The notes under the pieces: generated by a model | The model's database searches: none | Seen by the model: only the letters and a program-made list of their open reading frames with translations | Told to the model about the DNA's origin: nothing | Translations under genes and position numbers: made by a program | NCBI GenBank assembly: GCA_963675135.1 | Contig: OY776119.1 | Coordinates: 13,493,156 to 13,557,155, forward strand | Direction: 5' to 3' | Source of the DNA: Galeopsis tetrahit | Taxonomy: Eukaryota > Streptophyta > Magnoliopsida > Lamiales > Lamiaceae | Length of the DNA stretch: 64,000 bases | In this document: positions 53,700-64,000 of the stretch, one piece after another | Layout of the letters: each line of letters starts with the position of its first letter | Numbering within the stretch: the first letter of the stretch is position 1

Positions 53700-56165
53700 C
53701 AAACATCAACCACCAAAGTCAAAAAACTCATCCATATTGTCACCGCCGAAATTCACGTCGACGTCACCTTCCAATTCGTCATCTTCGGCTGCGGCTGCAT
53801 TTGGAGCTGGAGCGGAGGGGGAATGCTCATCGCCTCTTGAAAGCATACATCTATCTCAGCAGGAGACATCCCCAACTAGGGGTGTGCATCGGTCGGTTCG
53901 GTAACCGAACCATAACCGAAATCGTATTAAAAATAACCGAAACCGGACCGAACTCACGCAAAACCGAAATTAACATTCGGTTCGATTTCGGCTATAATCG
54001 AAATATGAACCGAAAAAACTGGGAAAAAATACAGTGCTGCAAAAATGTGCAAAATACTGTTGTGAATCAAAAAATTAGTACTGTCCACAATTTGGCAAAA
54101 TTACTTATGCAAAATACACCGCTAAAAATTAGTATTCTGTCCACAATTAATGTTCAATACCATGGCCGGTGGGCCGAGAGCCTGAGAGTCGCGATCGCTG
54201 GTGTTGCCGGCGCCGTGGGGTCAGGCACTTGCAGTCGCAGGCGCCGTGGGGTCAGCCTGAGGGTCGCAAACTCGCGATCGCTGGACGCTGAGAGTCGCAG
54301 GTTTCGTGGCCTTGATGACTAGGGAAGATGGAGAGGAGGGCGGTCGGAGAGAAGGGGCGGATCCGCGGAGGTGGCCGGTCAGCGGCGGAAGTTGGGGAGG
54401 ATTGGAATTTGGAGGAATTGGGTAGGTTAGGCGATTTTGGGGGCTGGACTTAGGGTTTCGATTTTGGGGACTAAAGTGTGAAGAATGAATTACGGCTTAA
54501 GTTTATATATGGGCCTTATTCGGTCGGTTTCGGGTAACCTAATTTAATTCGGTTATATTTAACTCCCTTTTCAGTAATTTAATTCGGTTATAACCGGAAC
54601 CGAAACCAAAAACCGGATTTCATAAAATGTGAAACCGAAAACCGAACTGAAATATTTGGTAACCGAACCGAACTCATATTTTGGTTCGGTTCGGTTTTCG
54701 GTTTAAAACCGAATAATGCTCACCCCTATCCCCAACGACCGACCCATAGTGCCAGATAGCTGTCGGAAGTAGTGGTTGAAGGTGGTCATTACGTTCGGGT
54801 CCGGAAAAGCAGTAGAGGCTACAGAGGCCTGTAATGCACGTTGGGACGAACTAGACGACCTCACAGTGCTGCTCAACCAGCCAAGGCCAAGGATCCGTCC
54901 TCGATTAGTCGGGGCAACGTCCAGGTAAATCTGGTTAAGGTCAACCAGCGGAGGGGGAGAGCTGGGGCCGGCTTGAGCAGAAGTCTGCGTCGTGGCCTCT
55001 TCAATTCTCCGGTTGACATTCAACTACATAATTAAAAAAATTAAATTAATACATAGTTTAATACATTTAATTAATTAAATATTAAAAAAACATCACAATT
55101 TAATTAAACTTACGTGAAGCTCGGTAGTGCGCCCATATGTGGACGTCTGCGTAGACGGATCTAACGGATGAATAAGGTTCAACCGATCCACGTGTGTGGG
55201 TGCACGCCCCGTCTCCCGCTCCTATTTCGTACCAAATGAGCATATAAAAATTATTTTATATAATATAAATAATTAAATTAAAATTAGTTTGAAATAAATT
55301 TAGTGAACACTTACTAGAGCAATTGAGTGCTCATACGCGGATCGGGACCCTCCCCCCGATGCCTTGACATCCCACCTCCAACATCAGTTGTACGGTTGGC
55401 CCGAGCAGTATTACACTTCTGCACGTACTTCGGGCTACTCCAATACGTGGTCGACGTGTGGACACCCAACGTCTGCACCTAGCCACGACGGCGCTAAGCC
55501 GTCCTCTAGTTGTACATTACCTCATTATACCTAGATTGACATGAACCGGCCCAGTACCTGTGAATATCGGCGTCCGAGAAGTACTCCCTATGTCAATAAG
55601 CATGTTTCTGCAATATTCGATCAACATATTTATCAAATAATATATATAATAAATTGTTTATTAATATTTAATTAAATGCGCTCAAATACCTGCAACCCCT
55701 TCATCCTTTTTTGTAGGCGGCACCTTCAGCCAAGAGTATGCATTCGCAACAATCTTGCACTTAAGAATCGATTCAGTGCAAATCTTTGACACCTCGTTAC
55801 CAGACAATAATCTGTGACATTATTAACAAACAAACACATTATAAATTAAAAAAATAATAAAATTAATGCTATTAAATATTGTTAAAACTTAAAATTATTT
55901 AATTAATTTCTTACTATCCATCCAAAATCCATACGTGCAGTCTAGTTTCGACGGATGCCCTGGGATGTTGACGAGTTACCGACGACTGAGATGACGGCGA
56001 CGACTGCTGTGGAATGGGCGACGACAGACGATTACGTGAAACGGACGGCGACGTCATAGGAGCCGGCATCAAAGTAGGCTCAGGTCTAAGTGAGCCCTTC
56101 GACCGGCTACGTCGAGATCCTGAGACCCCACCAGCACCAGAAGGAGCATTCGTGTCTTGACTCAT
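53700..56165 (-). pseudogene. second CACTA-type coding remnant (Ptta/En/Spm transposase_24-like)
   Basis: From ATG 56165 the minus strand encodes a Ser/Pro-rich start (MSQDTNAPSGAGGVSGSRRS), then a likely GT donor near 55915. An exon-like block SKICTESILKCKIVANAYSW lies at about 55700-55810. A decayed stretch with NTARANRTTDVGGG is near 55400, then a PLVDLNQIYLDVAPTNRGRI piece near 54930. An acidic end is near 53710-53870. This arrangement resembles the second ORF of plant CACTA elements. The last part is split by a hAT-type element (53877-54728). The family call is from general pattern and is moderate. Confidence 0.5.
53877..54728. mobile_element. non-autonomous hAT-type element, 852 bp
   Basis: The ends are TAGGGGTGTGCA and TGCTCACCCCTA, an inverted repeat with one mismatch. 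It is flanked by perfect tccccaac copies (53869-53876 and 54729-54736), an 8-bp target duplication. Subterminal tracts rich in cggttcggtaaccgaac occur at both ends. A GC-rich core (about 54160-54420) with repeated gagagtcgcgatcgctgg-like words differs from the rest and might be captured DNA. No transposase was seen. Confidence 0.9.
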
Positions 56166-56517
56166 CTATTTTAATAAATAAAATTTAACAGTATAATAAA
56201 TTAATCAATAATATAGTAATGAAATCAATAATTTCCTAATTTAATCAATAACATTTTAGTAATTAAGTCAATAATTTCCTAATTTAATCAATAACATTTT
56301 AGTAATTAAGCCAATAATTTCCTAATTTAATAAATAACAAGTTACTAATGAAACCAATAATTTACCAAACTAATTAATAATGACCTAATTTAAACAATAA
56401 CAATAATTAATATATTAATCAACAACAACCCTACAAACTTTTAACAATAATTACTAATTTAATCAACAATAATAACCTAGTTTAATCGACAATATAACTT
56501 AATTTCATTAATTGATA
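56166..56517. repeat. AT-rich stretch with short tandem repeats before the gap
   Basis: The sequence consists of repeated aataatttcctaatttaatc-like units of about 40 bp, at 56219-56400, ending at the assembly gap. Confidence 0.6.
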
Positions 56518-56717
56518 NNNNNNNNNNNNNNNNNNNNNNNNNNNNNNNNNNNNNNNNNNNNNNNNNNNNNNNNNNNNNNNNNNNNNNNNNNNNNNNNNNN
56601 NNNNNNNNNNNNNNNNNNNNNNNNNNNNNNNNNNNNNNNNNNNNNNNNNNNNNNNNNNNNNNNNNNNNNNNNNNNNNNNNNNNNNNNNNNNNNNNNNNNN
56701 NNNNNNNNNNNNNNNNN
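56518..56717. other. assembly gap (200 N)
   Basis: There are exactly 200 undetermined bases. Frames across it are meaningless. Confidence 1.
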
Positions 56718-56872
56718 AAGGATTTAACTGTTCAACATTGTGATGGCTGTGACAAATTCGATATTTCAAGCCCTACAATCAATTCCATTAGCTTGGCACA
56801 CATGGAGAGATTGAAAATCCAACTTAATGTTCCGAATATTCGCAAGTTTAAGGTCTCAGGAGCAAATAATTA
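56718..56872 (+). pseudogene. F-box/LRR-like fragment, copy 1
   Basis: Directly after the gap the frame reads KDLTVQHCDGCDKFDISSPT, then SISLAHMERLKIQLNVPN, then stops. The leucine-rich pattern with C/D and 'ISSP' is typical of plant F-box/LRR (FBD-type) proteins. It is nearly identical at its start to the copy at 57411. No F-box is visible since the upstream part is in the gap. Confidence 0.55.
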
Positions 56873-57405
56873 ATAGATCATTTTAACAACCTCAAATATA
56901 TATCTTGGTATTTCATTTTTTTTAAATCATCGGATCCGTGCATTTATTACTCTGTAGATCGAAGAACTAACATATAATATGAGTCGAAAAACCTTACTGC
57001 TGATGTTACATCATGCATCCTCTAATATCCTTTTATTTCAAAAAAAAAAAAAAATTCATAATCACCCGTGCCATTATTACTCTATAGAAGCACTAAGAAT
57101 GAACATGTTTCAAAAAACTTATTTGTTTACGTTATATTTTTGTAACTCATTGAAATTTAATAAAGAGAAATTCACTACAAAAAACACGTTGATTTGCTAC
57201 AAAATTTTGGTCGTCTAAAAAACGCGCTGAGAATCTTTTTTGTCAAATGGCACTTCCACCTTTCTTCCCACGTCAAACATCAATCCAGTAATTTGTTTTA
57301 CCGAAGGAATTATTTGAATCTGAGTGCTTGGTTGAATTATCTACTGTTGGCTTTATAATTTCTTGTGTGGATGTAATTTGTTCTCGACTTGAGTCACTCT
57401 CAATG
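56873..57405. other. intergenic stretch with a CACTA-like end
   Basis: At 57173 cactacaaaaaacacgttga begins a block (to about 57300) that is repeated at 60561 and 61357. No gene was recognised. Confidence 0.5.
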
Positions 57406-57820
57406 TGTCAAGGATTTAACTGTTCAACATTGTGATGGCTGTAACAAATTCGATATTTCAAGCCCTACAATCAATATCCCTACCTTGTGTGTTGGTTCAG
57501 CTTCGAGGGAATGCGAGTCTGTTATAGAACTCTATTGCTGGGAAAAACTTAGCTTCAATCAGCTCAACAACTTCCTAACAAGTTTAAGTACGTCGAAAAT
57601 TACTCTTGATATTAAATTGATGGTAACGGAGATTGAAAGCCTACCAGAGTTTGCAGGTAACTTTAAATTGATGGTGGAGAATCTGACAGTAGAGTTGTAT
57701 TCAGTCCTATCAGATAGTGGTGATGCTTTATTGGATGGTTTATACATGTGCCGAACCAGAATTTATAGATGGAATGGAGAAGAAGAATGGGGGATTGTAA
57801 GGGGTGGTCACCACAATTAG
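57406..57820 (+). pseudogene. F-box/LRR-like fragment, copy 2
   Basis: The frame continues from KDLTVQHCDGCNKFDISSPT through CVGSASRECESVIELYCWEK and LNNFLTSLSTSKITLDIKLM to a stop at 57818-57820. It has leucine-rich-repeat-like spacing and no motif outside that. A LESLSMC-type LRR piece just upstream (about 57390) is in a different frame, so a frameshift separates them. Both copies lack an F-box. Function is not assigned. Confidence 0.55.
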
Positions 57821-60560
57821 ACCGCTTTGCTTGGCTAAAAAAAATAATCTGGAGAGTTCTCAAACTTTAAATACATTAGGAAAAAAAAACTATGTGACTC
57901 GTGCGAATAAGGCGCAATGTCATTACTCAGACAACATATAATGCACTTGCAATTTCAATCAGAAGGATAACTTGATCATTCTGTTAAGAACCAGACGAAT
58001 TTAAAATTCATTTTATTGAAGAGATATTGAAGTTACAATTGATCATCTCCACACACCGCATGAACTGTTCTTATTTCCTGGTTCTCTCAATTTTCTTTAA
58101 CAACCATAAGATTTCTATAAATTTTAATAAAAAAAATTATTTTGAAAAAAACTGCAAAATATGTTGGGGAGAGTTCTAATCAGACTGCCGGTCAAGAATT
58201 TAATAAGAACGAGGTTCATACTTTTCAATCATCCGTGCGGTTATTACTATGTTGACTAGAAAAGAAAATTTTCCGAAAAACCTAATTGTTAATGCTACAT
58301 TTTGTGACTCGTACAAATTTAAGTAGGACGATAATCTTACCATTTCAAATCTCAAAAATTATGTCTAAAAATTTAAGTACGTTAGAAAAATCAAGAAACT
58401 TCGTGACTCGTGCAAAAAAAAGATAATAGATAATACATCCCTAATTCAGAACTCTGAAACTTAGGGAATGAATATAGACCTCACGCTCCCAAATTTAATT
58501 TGGTGGAAAATCTGATCATTTCAAATCTTGATAATTAAGTCTTAAACCTTAAATATGTTAGGAAAAAATTAAGAAACTATGTGACTCGTGCGAATTAAGA
58601 GCGGTGACATTATTCACATAATCTGTTCTTTCAAATTTCTTGTACAATTAAACATTGAAATTTAACATTTTGAAGTGCAGGGCAACACATGTCTAACATT
58701 AAGCGAAAAAAGGGAAGTGGATGAGAGATCCATAATTTGAAGGCATGCACTGAAATTTAGAGTAATAAATCTTACAGTAACAGAAAAAGAAAAAAGGAGC
58801 ACCGTAGATGGCTAAAACAGTTATTAAGAAACGAAGAATCGAGGTTTGAGTAAACACAATTTCCTTAAAAAAATATTTGTCCTTCACTCTCGGTGCTAGT
58901 GACTATTAGAACGTTTATTTCTTAGGATACAACGAATAAATATATCACCGGAGTGCCAAAGGAATAAAATAAAAAATGAATTCAAAATAGCGTAGCAATT
59001 GCCGGAAAATGTTTGTATATCTTTCCAATCTTATTTTCATGTGTTCTTGGGATTGGGATTGCAGCTTCTTATAGCCAACCCAAATGTTGGTGCAATAAAG
59101 ATTGCCATAATAATTTGGACTAAAACTGAAAATTTGGACCGAAATTGCCAATTCAAATTAAAGGCAGATTTATGAATTTTCAAAACACACATGTGTAACC
59201 TTCAGCCTTTATGCATATGCGTAACGTCTTGTTTTTAATTCAGGTTTCGATTTTCAATTTATTTTGGCAAATTCGATTTTGATTTATTTCGACCATTACA
59301 AAGAGGAAAATTCGAGGCAAAATTAGCTTGTCCGTCCGCTACCAAATCGGTGCGACATTCGTGCAATATTTACAAGCTATATTTTCCAATATAAGATAAA
59401 AACCACTTTGTTTTTTCCTACTCAAATTTTGGTTACAACAATTGTTTGAAAAATCATTTCGCATTCATTCCAACTCCAAAATGGGCGAATGAGATATCGA
59501 GTCGAAGCTCACTTCGAAGCGCATTTTCCAACACTTACTCCTACATATCCATTATTGCATATGAGAAATAACAATTTGCGTGCATCAGACTCGCGCCACT
59601 ATTCTGAAAAAGTAATAGGCGTGCCTTCAACTCGCGACTTTCTTTACTTTTGAAACGAAACCAAAAATCAATACATATGTGAGAGACCGTTTAAAAAAAG
59701 CCATATTTGAATGAATTAGCCTTAAATAATGACATTTTCTAGAAAAGGATGGTCCAGATCAAGATACATCAATTCTATATAATGCTGAATGTCCAAGTTC
59801 AAGAGTTCCCGTTGCATCTAGAGGGACTACGATATGTGGATTGTGGAGTTGAATTCACCGTTGTTGATTGATAGCTCAAGACGGTCTACTAATGTTACTC
59901 CGATCAATGCAGATCAAATGGCAAAACGCAAAACAAAATGTTGAGTTTAATGGAAACATTTGCCAGTTTGTTAATCAATGGAAGTTTTCCAAATAAATGT
60001 AAAGGAGTGTGAGAAAATATGTGACTCGTGTGAATAAGGAGCAATGTCATTACATGTACAATGAATATTCTAATAATATGAGTTATTATAATAAATAGAT
60101 TATCAGAACTCCATTTCATAAGTCTTCTTGAACTTTTTCGGCCATTTAAAATACCTTCTTTTACAATCACGTGCTACAGGGAATTTCCGGCATTAATTTA
60201 TTGGTAACTCTTCCGGTAAAACTTATCCTAATTGATAAAAAAAATTAGGCTAAAACAAGAAACTACGTGACTTGTGCGAATAAGGAGCGATGCCATTACT
60301 CACATAATGAATAATTCAGTTTCTCTAATAAATTGATTGCTATGCAATACTTATTTAGTACGATAAAACATTGAAATATAATATTTAATTTTGAAGTGGA
60401 GGGTAAGGTCTTATACGCCGGGAATCTATTCTTGTTTTAACAACCTCGTCGTTCTAATCCTTTTAACAGACTAAGAATGAACATGTTTCAAAAAACTTAT
60501 TTTTTTACGTTATATTTTTCTAACTCATTGAAGTTTAATCAAGAGGATTATCTGATCATT
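57821..60560. other. noncoding stretch with recurring short modules
   Basis: The motif gtgactcgtgcgaataagg recurs in variants at about 57896, 58576, 60022 and 60269, with a shorter form at 58397. Its usual neighbour is gcaatgtcattactcacat. A companion motif, catccgtgcatttattac, also recurs. These look like remnants of duplicated introns or flanks of the F-box/LRR-like copies. No gene is supportable. Confidence 0.5.
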
Positions 60561-61500
60561 CACTACAAAAAACACTTTGATTTGCGACAAAATTTTGTTC
60601 ATCTCAAAAACGCGTTGAGAATCTTCTTTGTCAAATGGCACTTCCACCTTAATATCTTCCCACGTCAAACATCAATCCTGATTACACGAAAGACAGACAA
60701 CAGTAACAATTTTTAAAAAGAAATAATTACACGATAGACAATGGTCACAATTTTTACTCTATTATGAAGTACGATAAAACATTGAAATATAATGTTTTGT
60801 AGGCCAGTCATTGATGCCATCTGAATTTTAACAACCTCTACTATCCTGATATTTCATTTTTTCTTATTCATCCGTGCATTTATTACTATGTACGTAGAAG
60901 AACTAACAGAACATGACTATCACTACAAAAAAAAAAAAAAAACCCCAAAATAGCAAGGGAAAGTAACGAGGGCTTCTAATCCCTCACTAATTAAAGATGG
61001 ATTTAACGAGGGATCGAATTTCGAAAATTATCGAGGAATTTGCCGAGAGCATTTTTTTTGCCCTCACTCCAAAATGGTCCAATACAAAATAAATGTACGA
61101 ATCTTGTCCCAATTAATTTTTATATGTACTAGTTTCTTCCCAAACTAGTCGGAATCCTTGGAGCGACGTTATTTTTGGTCATGTGCTCGACACTGGGCAG
61201 TCGATTCCGGGGAAGTTTCTGACAAAAAATTGACATCGTTCCAAGGATTCCGACCAGTTTTTGACAAAATTGGTTTATATAAAATATAATTGCGCAATAT
61301 CCTAAAAAAGTGGTTGAAATCAATTCCTTAATTCATATTAATTCCCTTACCTATGTTACAAAAAACGCTTTGATTTGCGACAAAATTTTGGTAGTCTAAA
61401 AAACACATTGAGAATCTTTAATGTCAAACATCAATCCAGTCATACTCTGCTACAAAAGGAAACGCGGTGAGAGATCCTAAATTCAGAATACTTACAAAGA
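60561..61500. repeat. cluster of CACTA-like ends and a foldback
   Basis: cactacaaaaaac occurs at 60561, and cactacaaaaaa followed by an A run at 60921. A related tacaaaaaacgctttgattt block starts at 61358. The 60561 and 61358 blocks are similar over about 90 bp to 57173. An imperfect inverted repeat with 25-bp arms (61144-61168 and 61234-61258, around cggaatccttgga) lies between them. No transposase is present. Confidence 0.55.
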
Positions 61501-62427
61501 ATCGTTACAATCTATAGCCAATGAATTAGCAAGATACCTTCCTTTTGAATTGGTTTCTGGATCATTGGGAACTCGTTGGAGAGGGTCATGTGTGTCTGTT
61601 TGTTTGTGGGTAACAAAGAGAATGGTGGAGGGGTTTATCTAGTGTCGATAACTTCCTTGTAGGTTTTGTAATCGAAGTTCGAACTGATGAGGAAGGTTTC
61701 AAATTCTAGAACTTCACTGCTACAGTGATTCCACCACCACCCTCTTCAAAATCCCTCAAAAATCGAAGCCCCGATTTATTTCATGTGTGAGAGCCGCACA
61801 CATACATTTTTGGCAATAAAATTTTAAAATGAAAAAATCGGCAAAAAATGATTAAAATTGTACACTCCTTTCAGTGATTGCACGATACTCGAAACCTAAT
61901 CTCTAGTTCAAAATTATTTCAAGAAATTTCAAAAATCTAATATTGAAAGAATACACAAAGCACATAGTTTTTTTTTTTTTTTTTGGTGAGAGCCGCACAC
62001 TTCTTGTGACTTGAGTTCCATTTTCATCCAATTTGGGTTCAATTTTTTTGGGTCAGAGTTATTTAATCTGATATTAGGCATTTAGATGTGTTTTAATGGG
62101 CACTAGACTTTTATGTAATTTTCATTCGTTAAAGCGTATGAAAATTTACTATGGGACTAAAAGTGTATGAAAAGCGATCGAAAGTGATTTGGCCTCATTC
62201 TTATAGGACTAAAAGTGCAATTTTAACGTGCCCATGACTGTCACACAATTTTCATCCGTTAAAACTAACAAAATTTACTATGAGACTAAAAGTGTAAGAA
62301 AAAGAACCGAAAGTGATTTGACCTCATTTTTACATGACCTCATTTTTACATGACCTCATGCGAGTAAAGAGCGATGCCATTACTCACACATTGAAAATAT
62401 TGTTGTTTTCTTTCTGAAACAGAAATC
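61501..62427. other. noncoding stretch with small direct repeats
   Basis: Two imperfect blocks of about 100 bp containing aaaatttactatgrgactaa lie at about 62124 and 62268. A tgacctcatttttaca triplication is at 62318-62356. No gene was seen. Confidence 0.45.
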
Positions 62428-62629
62428 AAAACAATTGAAGAAGCAGTGCAACACTCCAATTGGATAACAATTATGCAAGAGGCGCTGAATTCAATTCAAG
62501 AGAAATGATGTTTGGGAATTGGTGGATAGACCAACCCATCAAGGTGTTGTTGGAGAAAAATGGGTCTACAAGAATAAGAAGAATGAAAATGATGTGATAA
62601 TTAGGAACAAAGCCTCTAAGAGGTTGTAG
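62428..62629 (+). pseudogene. copia RT fragment
   Basis: The frame KTIEEAVQHSNWITIMQEAL and, after a frameshift near 62490, NDVWELVDRPTHQGVVGEKW then VYKNKKNENDVIIRNKA match the N-terminal part of copia reverse transcriptase. Only about 65 codons remain, with no LTR nearby. Confidence 0.8.
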
Positions 62630-63061
62630 ACATTTGTGTCACTACTTTGTTATGCTGAACCGTGTAGATTATTTATAATCTACGCAAATGAGTATTAAAA
62701 AACTCTTATATTAAAACTCGTGTCCGGATCAAATGGATATATAGTTAATGTTTTCTTTTGGAAACTATATCCCACGGCACTTATAACTTTATATTTTTAA
62801 GTTGTCTACATAAGTGTTCATGTTTTCTTTTTAGGAAATTATACCCCACCACACTTACTTCATTCCATCTTTACTTTATCTACTATATTCTATTTTATCT
62901 ACTTAATTTATACATAAAAAAATGATATTGTTTAAAACCTGTGCAAAAAGAAACGAGAATACTCTATGTGGACCGAGGTAGTATATTTTATCTAAAGAAA
63001 CATGTTAAGATTTGATGATTTGTATGTAATATCTTGGGTGTAATCTTCAATTAATAGATTA
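62630..63061. other. AT-rich upstream stretch
   Basis: A fragment ending aatactctatgtggaccgag (about 62951-62970) is MITE-like. Nothing else was recognised. Confidence 0.4.
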
Positions 63062-63151
63062 GTGAAAAGGAATATATACATGTGGGATATTAGTCAACTA
63101 ATTAATCTATATATACACAAACAAAGAAAAACTAAACTTGATTTATTGGGA

Positions 63152-63472
63152 ATGGGTTTAAAGATGAATTGTATGGTTGCTGATATTTTAGCATTGTTGG
63201 TGTTGTTTCAAGCGTTAGTTGCGCAGGATGAAGATGACGATGTTGTGGAATGTTGCAACAAATGCTTGCAGAATGCGGTGGACTGTTTGCAGACTTGTTT
63301 CTCGATAAGAATAACTGAATCAGTAAGTGACACAGTCTGCAGAATAGCATGCAGAGCAAAAGAAACCAAATGTCTTCTCAATCAATCGCTGCCCAATTTT
63401 ATGTCCCGTACACTGAGCCACCTGCGCACGAGTTTAAAACTACTGTGTTTGCTCTTTCATTTCCAACTCTAG
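63152..63472 (+). CDS. putative secreted cysteine-rich peptide
   Basis: The ATG at 63152 opens a 106-codon frame. MGLKMNCMVADILALLVLFQ with ALVAQ reads as a signal peptide, with likely cleavage near residue 25. An acidic DEDDD follows, then eight cysteines in about 45 residues: CC-x2-C-x6-C-x3-C-x14-C-x3-C-x5-C. The paired C-x3-C motifs suggest a helical hairpin fold as in small plant defence or pollen peptides; I do not recognise the family. The C-terminal 30 residues are hydrophobic and Cys-poor. They may instead be intron or UTR read-through. A tctatatatac TATA-like run at 63106-63116 lies just upstream. Other in-frame ATGs occur at 63080, 63164 and 63173. I chose 63152 for the complete signal peptide. 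Confidence 0.55.
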   Translation: MGLKMNCMVADILALLVLFQALVAQDEDDDVVECCNKCLQNAVDCLQTCFSIRITESVSDTVCRIACRAKETKCLLNQSLPNFMSRTLSHLRTSLKLLCLLFHFQL

Positions 63473-64000
63473 CTATGTATTTCTTTTTCTTTTTTAATTT
63501 CTTATCTAGTCAAGGATTAATTATTGGACGTGTTTTGATCATTTGAATCAAATTCATTAATTACACCATAATTGAAGAATAATTAATAGAGGAAATTTGG
63601 GTGCTGGCCGGAAGTAATTAGCTAGGAACAAAAACTACACTCCTGATTTTTTCTGGATTAACAACGTACTCTATTTCTTAATTGATAATATATATTACGT
63701 ACAAGTTATTTGCCTGACCAAAAAAAACAAACCTTCCATCATCATCAAAGACGGACTTTTAGCTAGTGAAGCAAATCTAAAAAACATGTGGTTCTTGCGA
63801 ATAAGGAGCATGTCATTACATACACGTGCAATGAAATAATTCAACTTCTAGTAATATGATAATTATTAGAATAAAAACATTTCTATCCTTATATTTCATT
63901 TTTTATTCGTAATTATCCGTCCGGTTAGTACTCTATACAAGGGCTAACAATGAATATGTATCGAAAAATCTCTTTGTTTATGTTGTATTTAATATGTAAC
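63473..64000. other. noncoding right edge
   Basis: It contains another copy of the recurring module (tgcgaataaggagcatgtca at about 63796). No gene was seen. Confidence 0.45.

Noticed and set aside
56482..56769. Frames across the N run
   Set aside because: They consist almost entirely of undetermined residues.
1..64000. tRNA, rRNA or known small RNA genes
   Set aside because: No cloverleaf-like or rRNA-like sequence was recognised by eye. A covariance-model search would be needed to exclude them.

Overview
This is a 64 kb piece of a flowering-plant nuclear genome, most likely a eudicot. The evidence is Ty1/copia and Tat-type Ty3/gypsy retrotransposons, hAT, CACTA, Mutator-like and Stowaway-type DNA elements, intron-bearing gene fragments, AT-rich intergenic DNA and plant-specific protein families. 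I do not assign a species. A 200-base run of N at 56518-56717 marks an assembly gap.

Left part (1-17.6 kb): a decayed copia element enters from the left edge and ends in an LTR near 5476. A 516-bp hAT-type element sits in its polyprotein gene. AT-rich DNA with direct repeats, a Stowaway MITE and a 23-bp minisatellite follows. A truncated gypsy-like element (LTR plus start of gag, minus strand) lies next to flank sequence of a CDC20-like gene. The N-terminal part of a CDC20-like pseudogene (copy A) is cut off by a decayed minus-strand Tat/gypsy element at 10.8-17.2 kb.

Centre (18-29 kb): a very young full-length Tat-type gypsy element occupies 18151-28874. Its two 769-bp LTRs differ at only two positions and it has a perfect 5-bp target duplication. 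It carries one 1843-codon gag-pol frame, a 3' minisatellite with higher-order structure, and an antisense gene with a probable upstream exon. The polyprotein lacks about 33 codons at the start of the reverse transcriptase relative to its decayed neighbour. The element split an older Stowaway MITE.

Gene-fragment part (29-36.5 kb): a 760-bp poly(A) retroposon with a 17-bp target duplication precedes an intron-free, frameshifted CDC20-like copy (copy B). Downstream are pieces of an F-box gene and an AAA+ ATPase gene. A first-exon-like AAA+ piece lies downstream of the later exons, so the cluster has been duplicated and rearranged.

Right part (37-64 kb): the one clearly intact ordinary gene (37231-39066, minus strand) encodes a 611-residue protein with ten regular 25-residue Cys/His 'HGGG' repeats, one degenerate repeat and three EAR-like LxLxL motifs. 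It has probable 5'-UTR introns out to about 41.1 kb. Beyond it are AT-rich intergenic DNA with MITEs, a LINE RNase H remnant, an internally deleted CACTA element, a Mutator-like foldback element, and a second CACTA-type coding remnant broken by an 852-bp hAT element. After the gap come F-box/LRR-like fragments, recurring short modules and CACTA-like ends. A small ORF near the right edge could encode a secreted eight-cysteine peptide.
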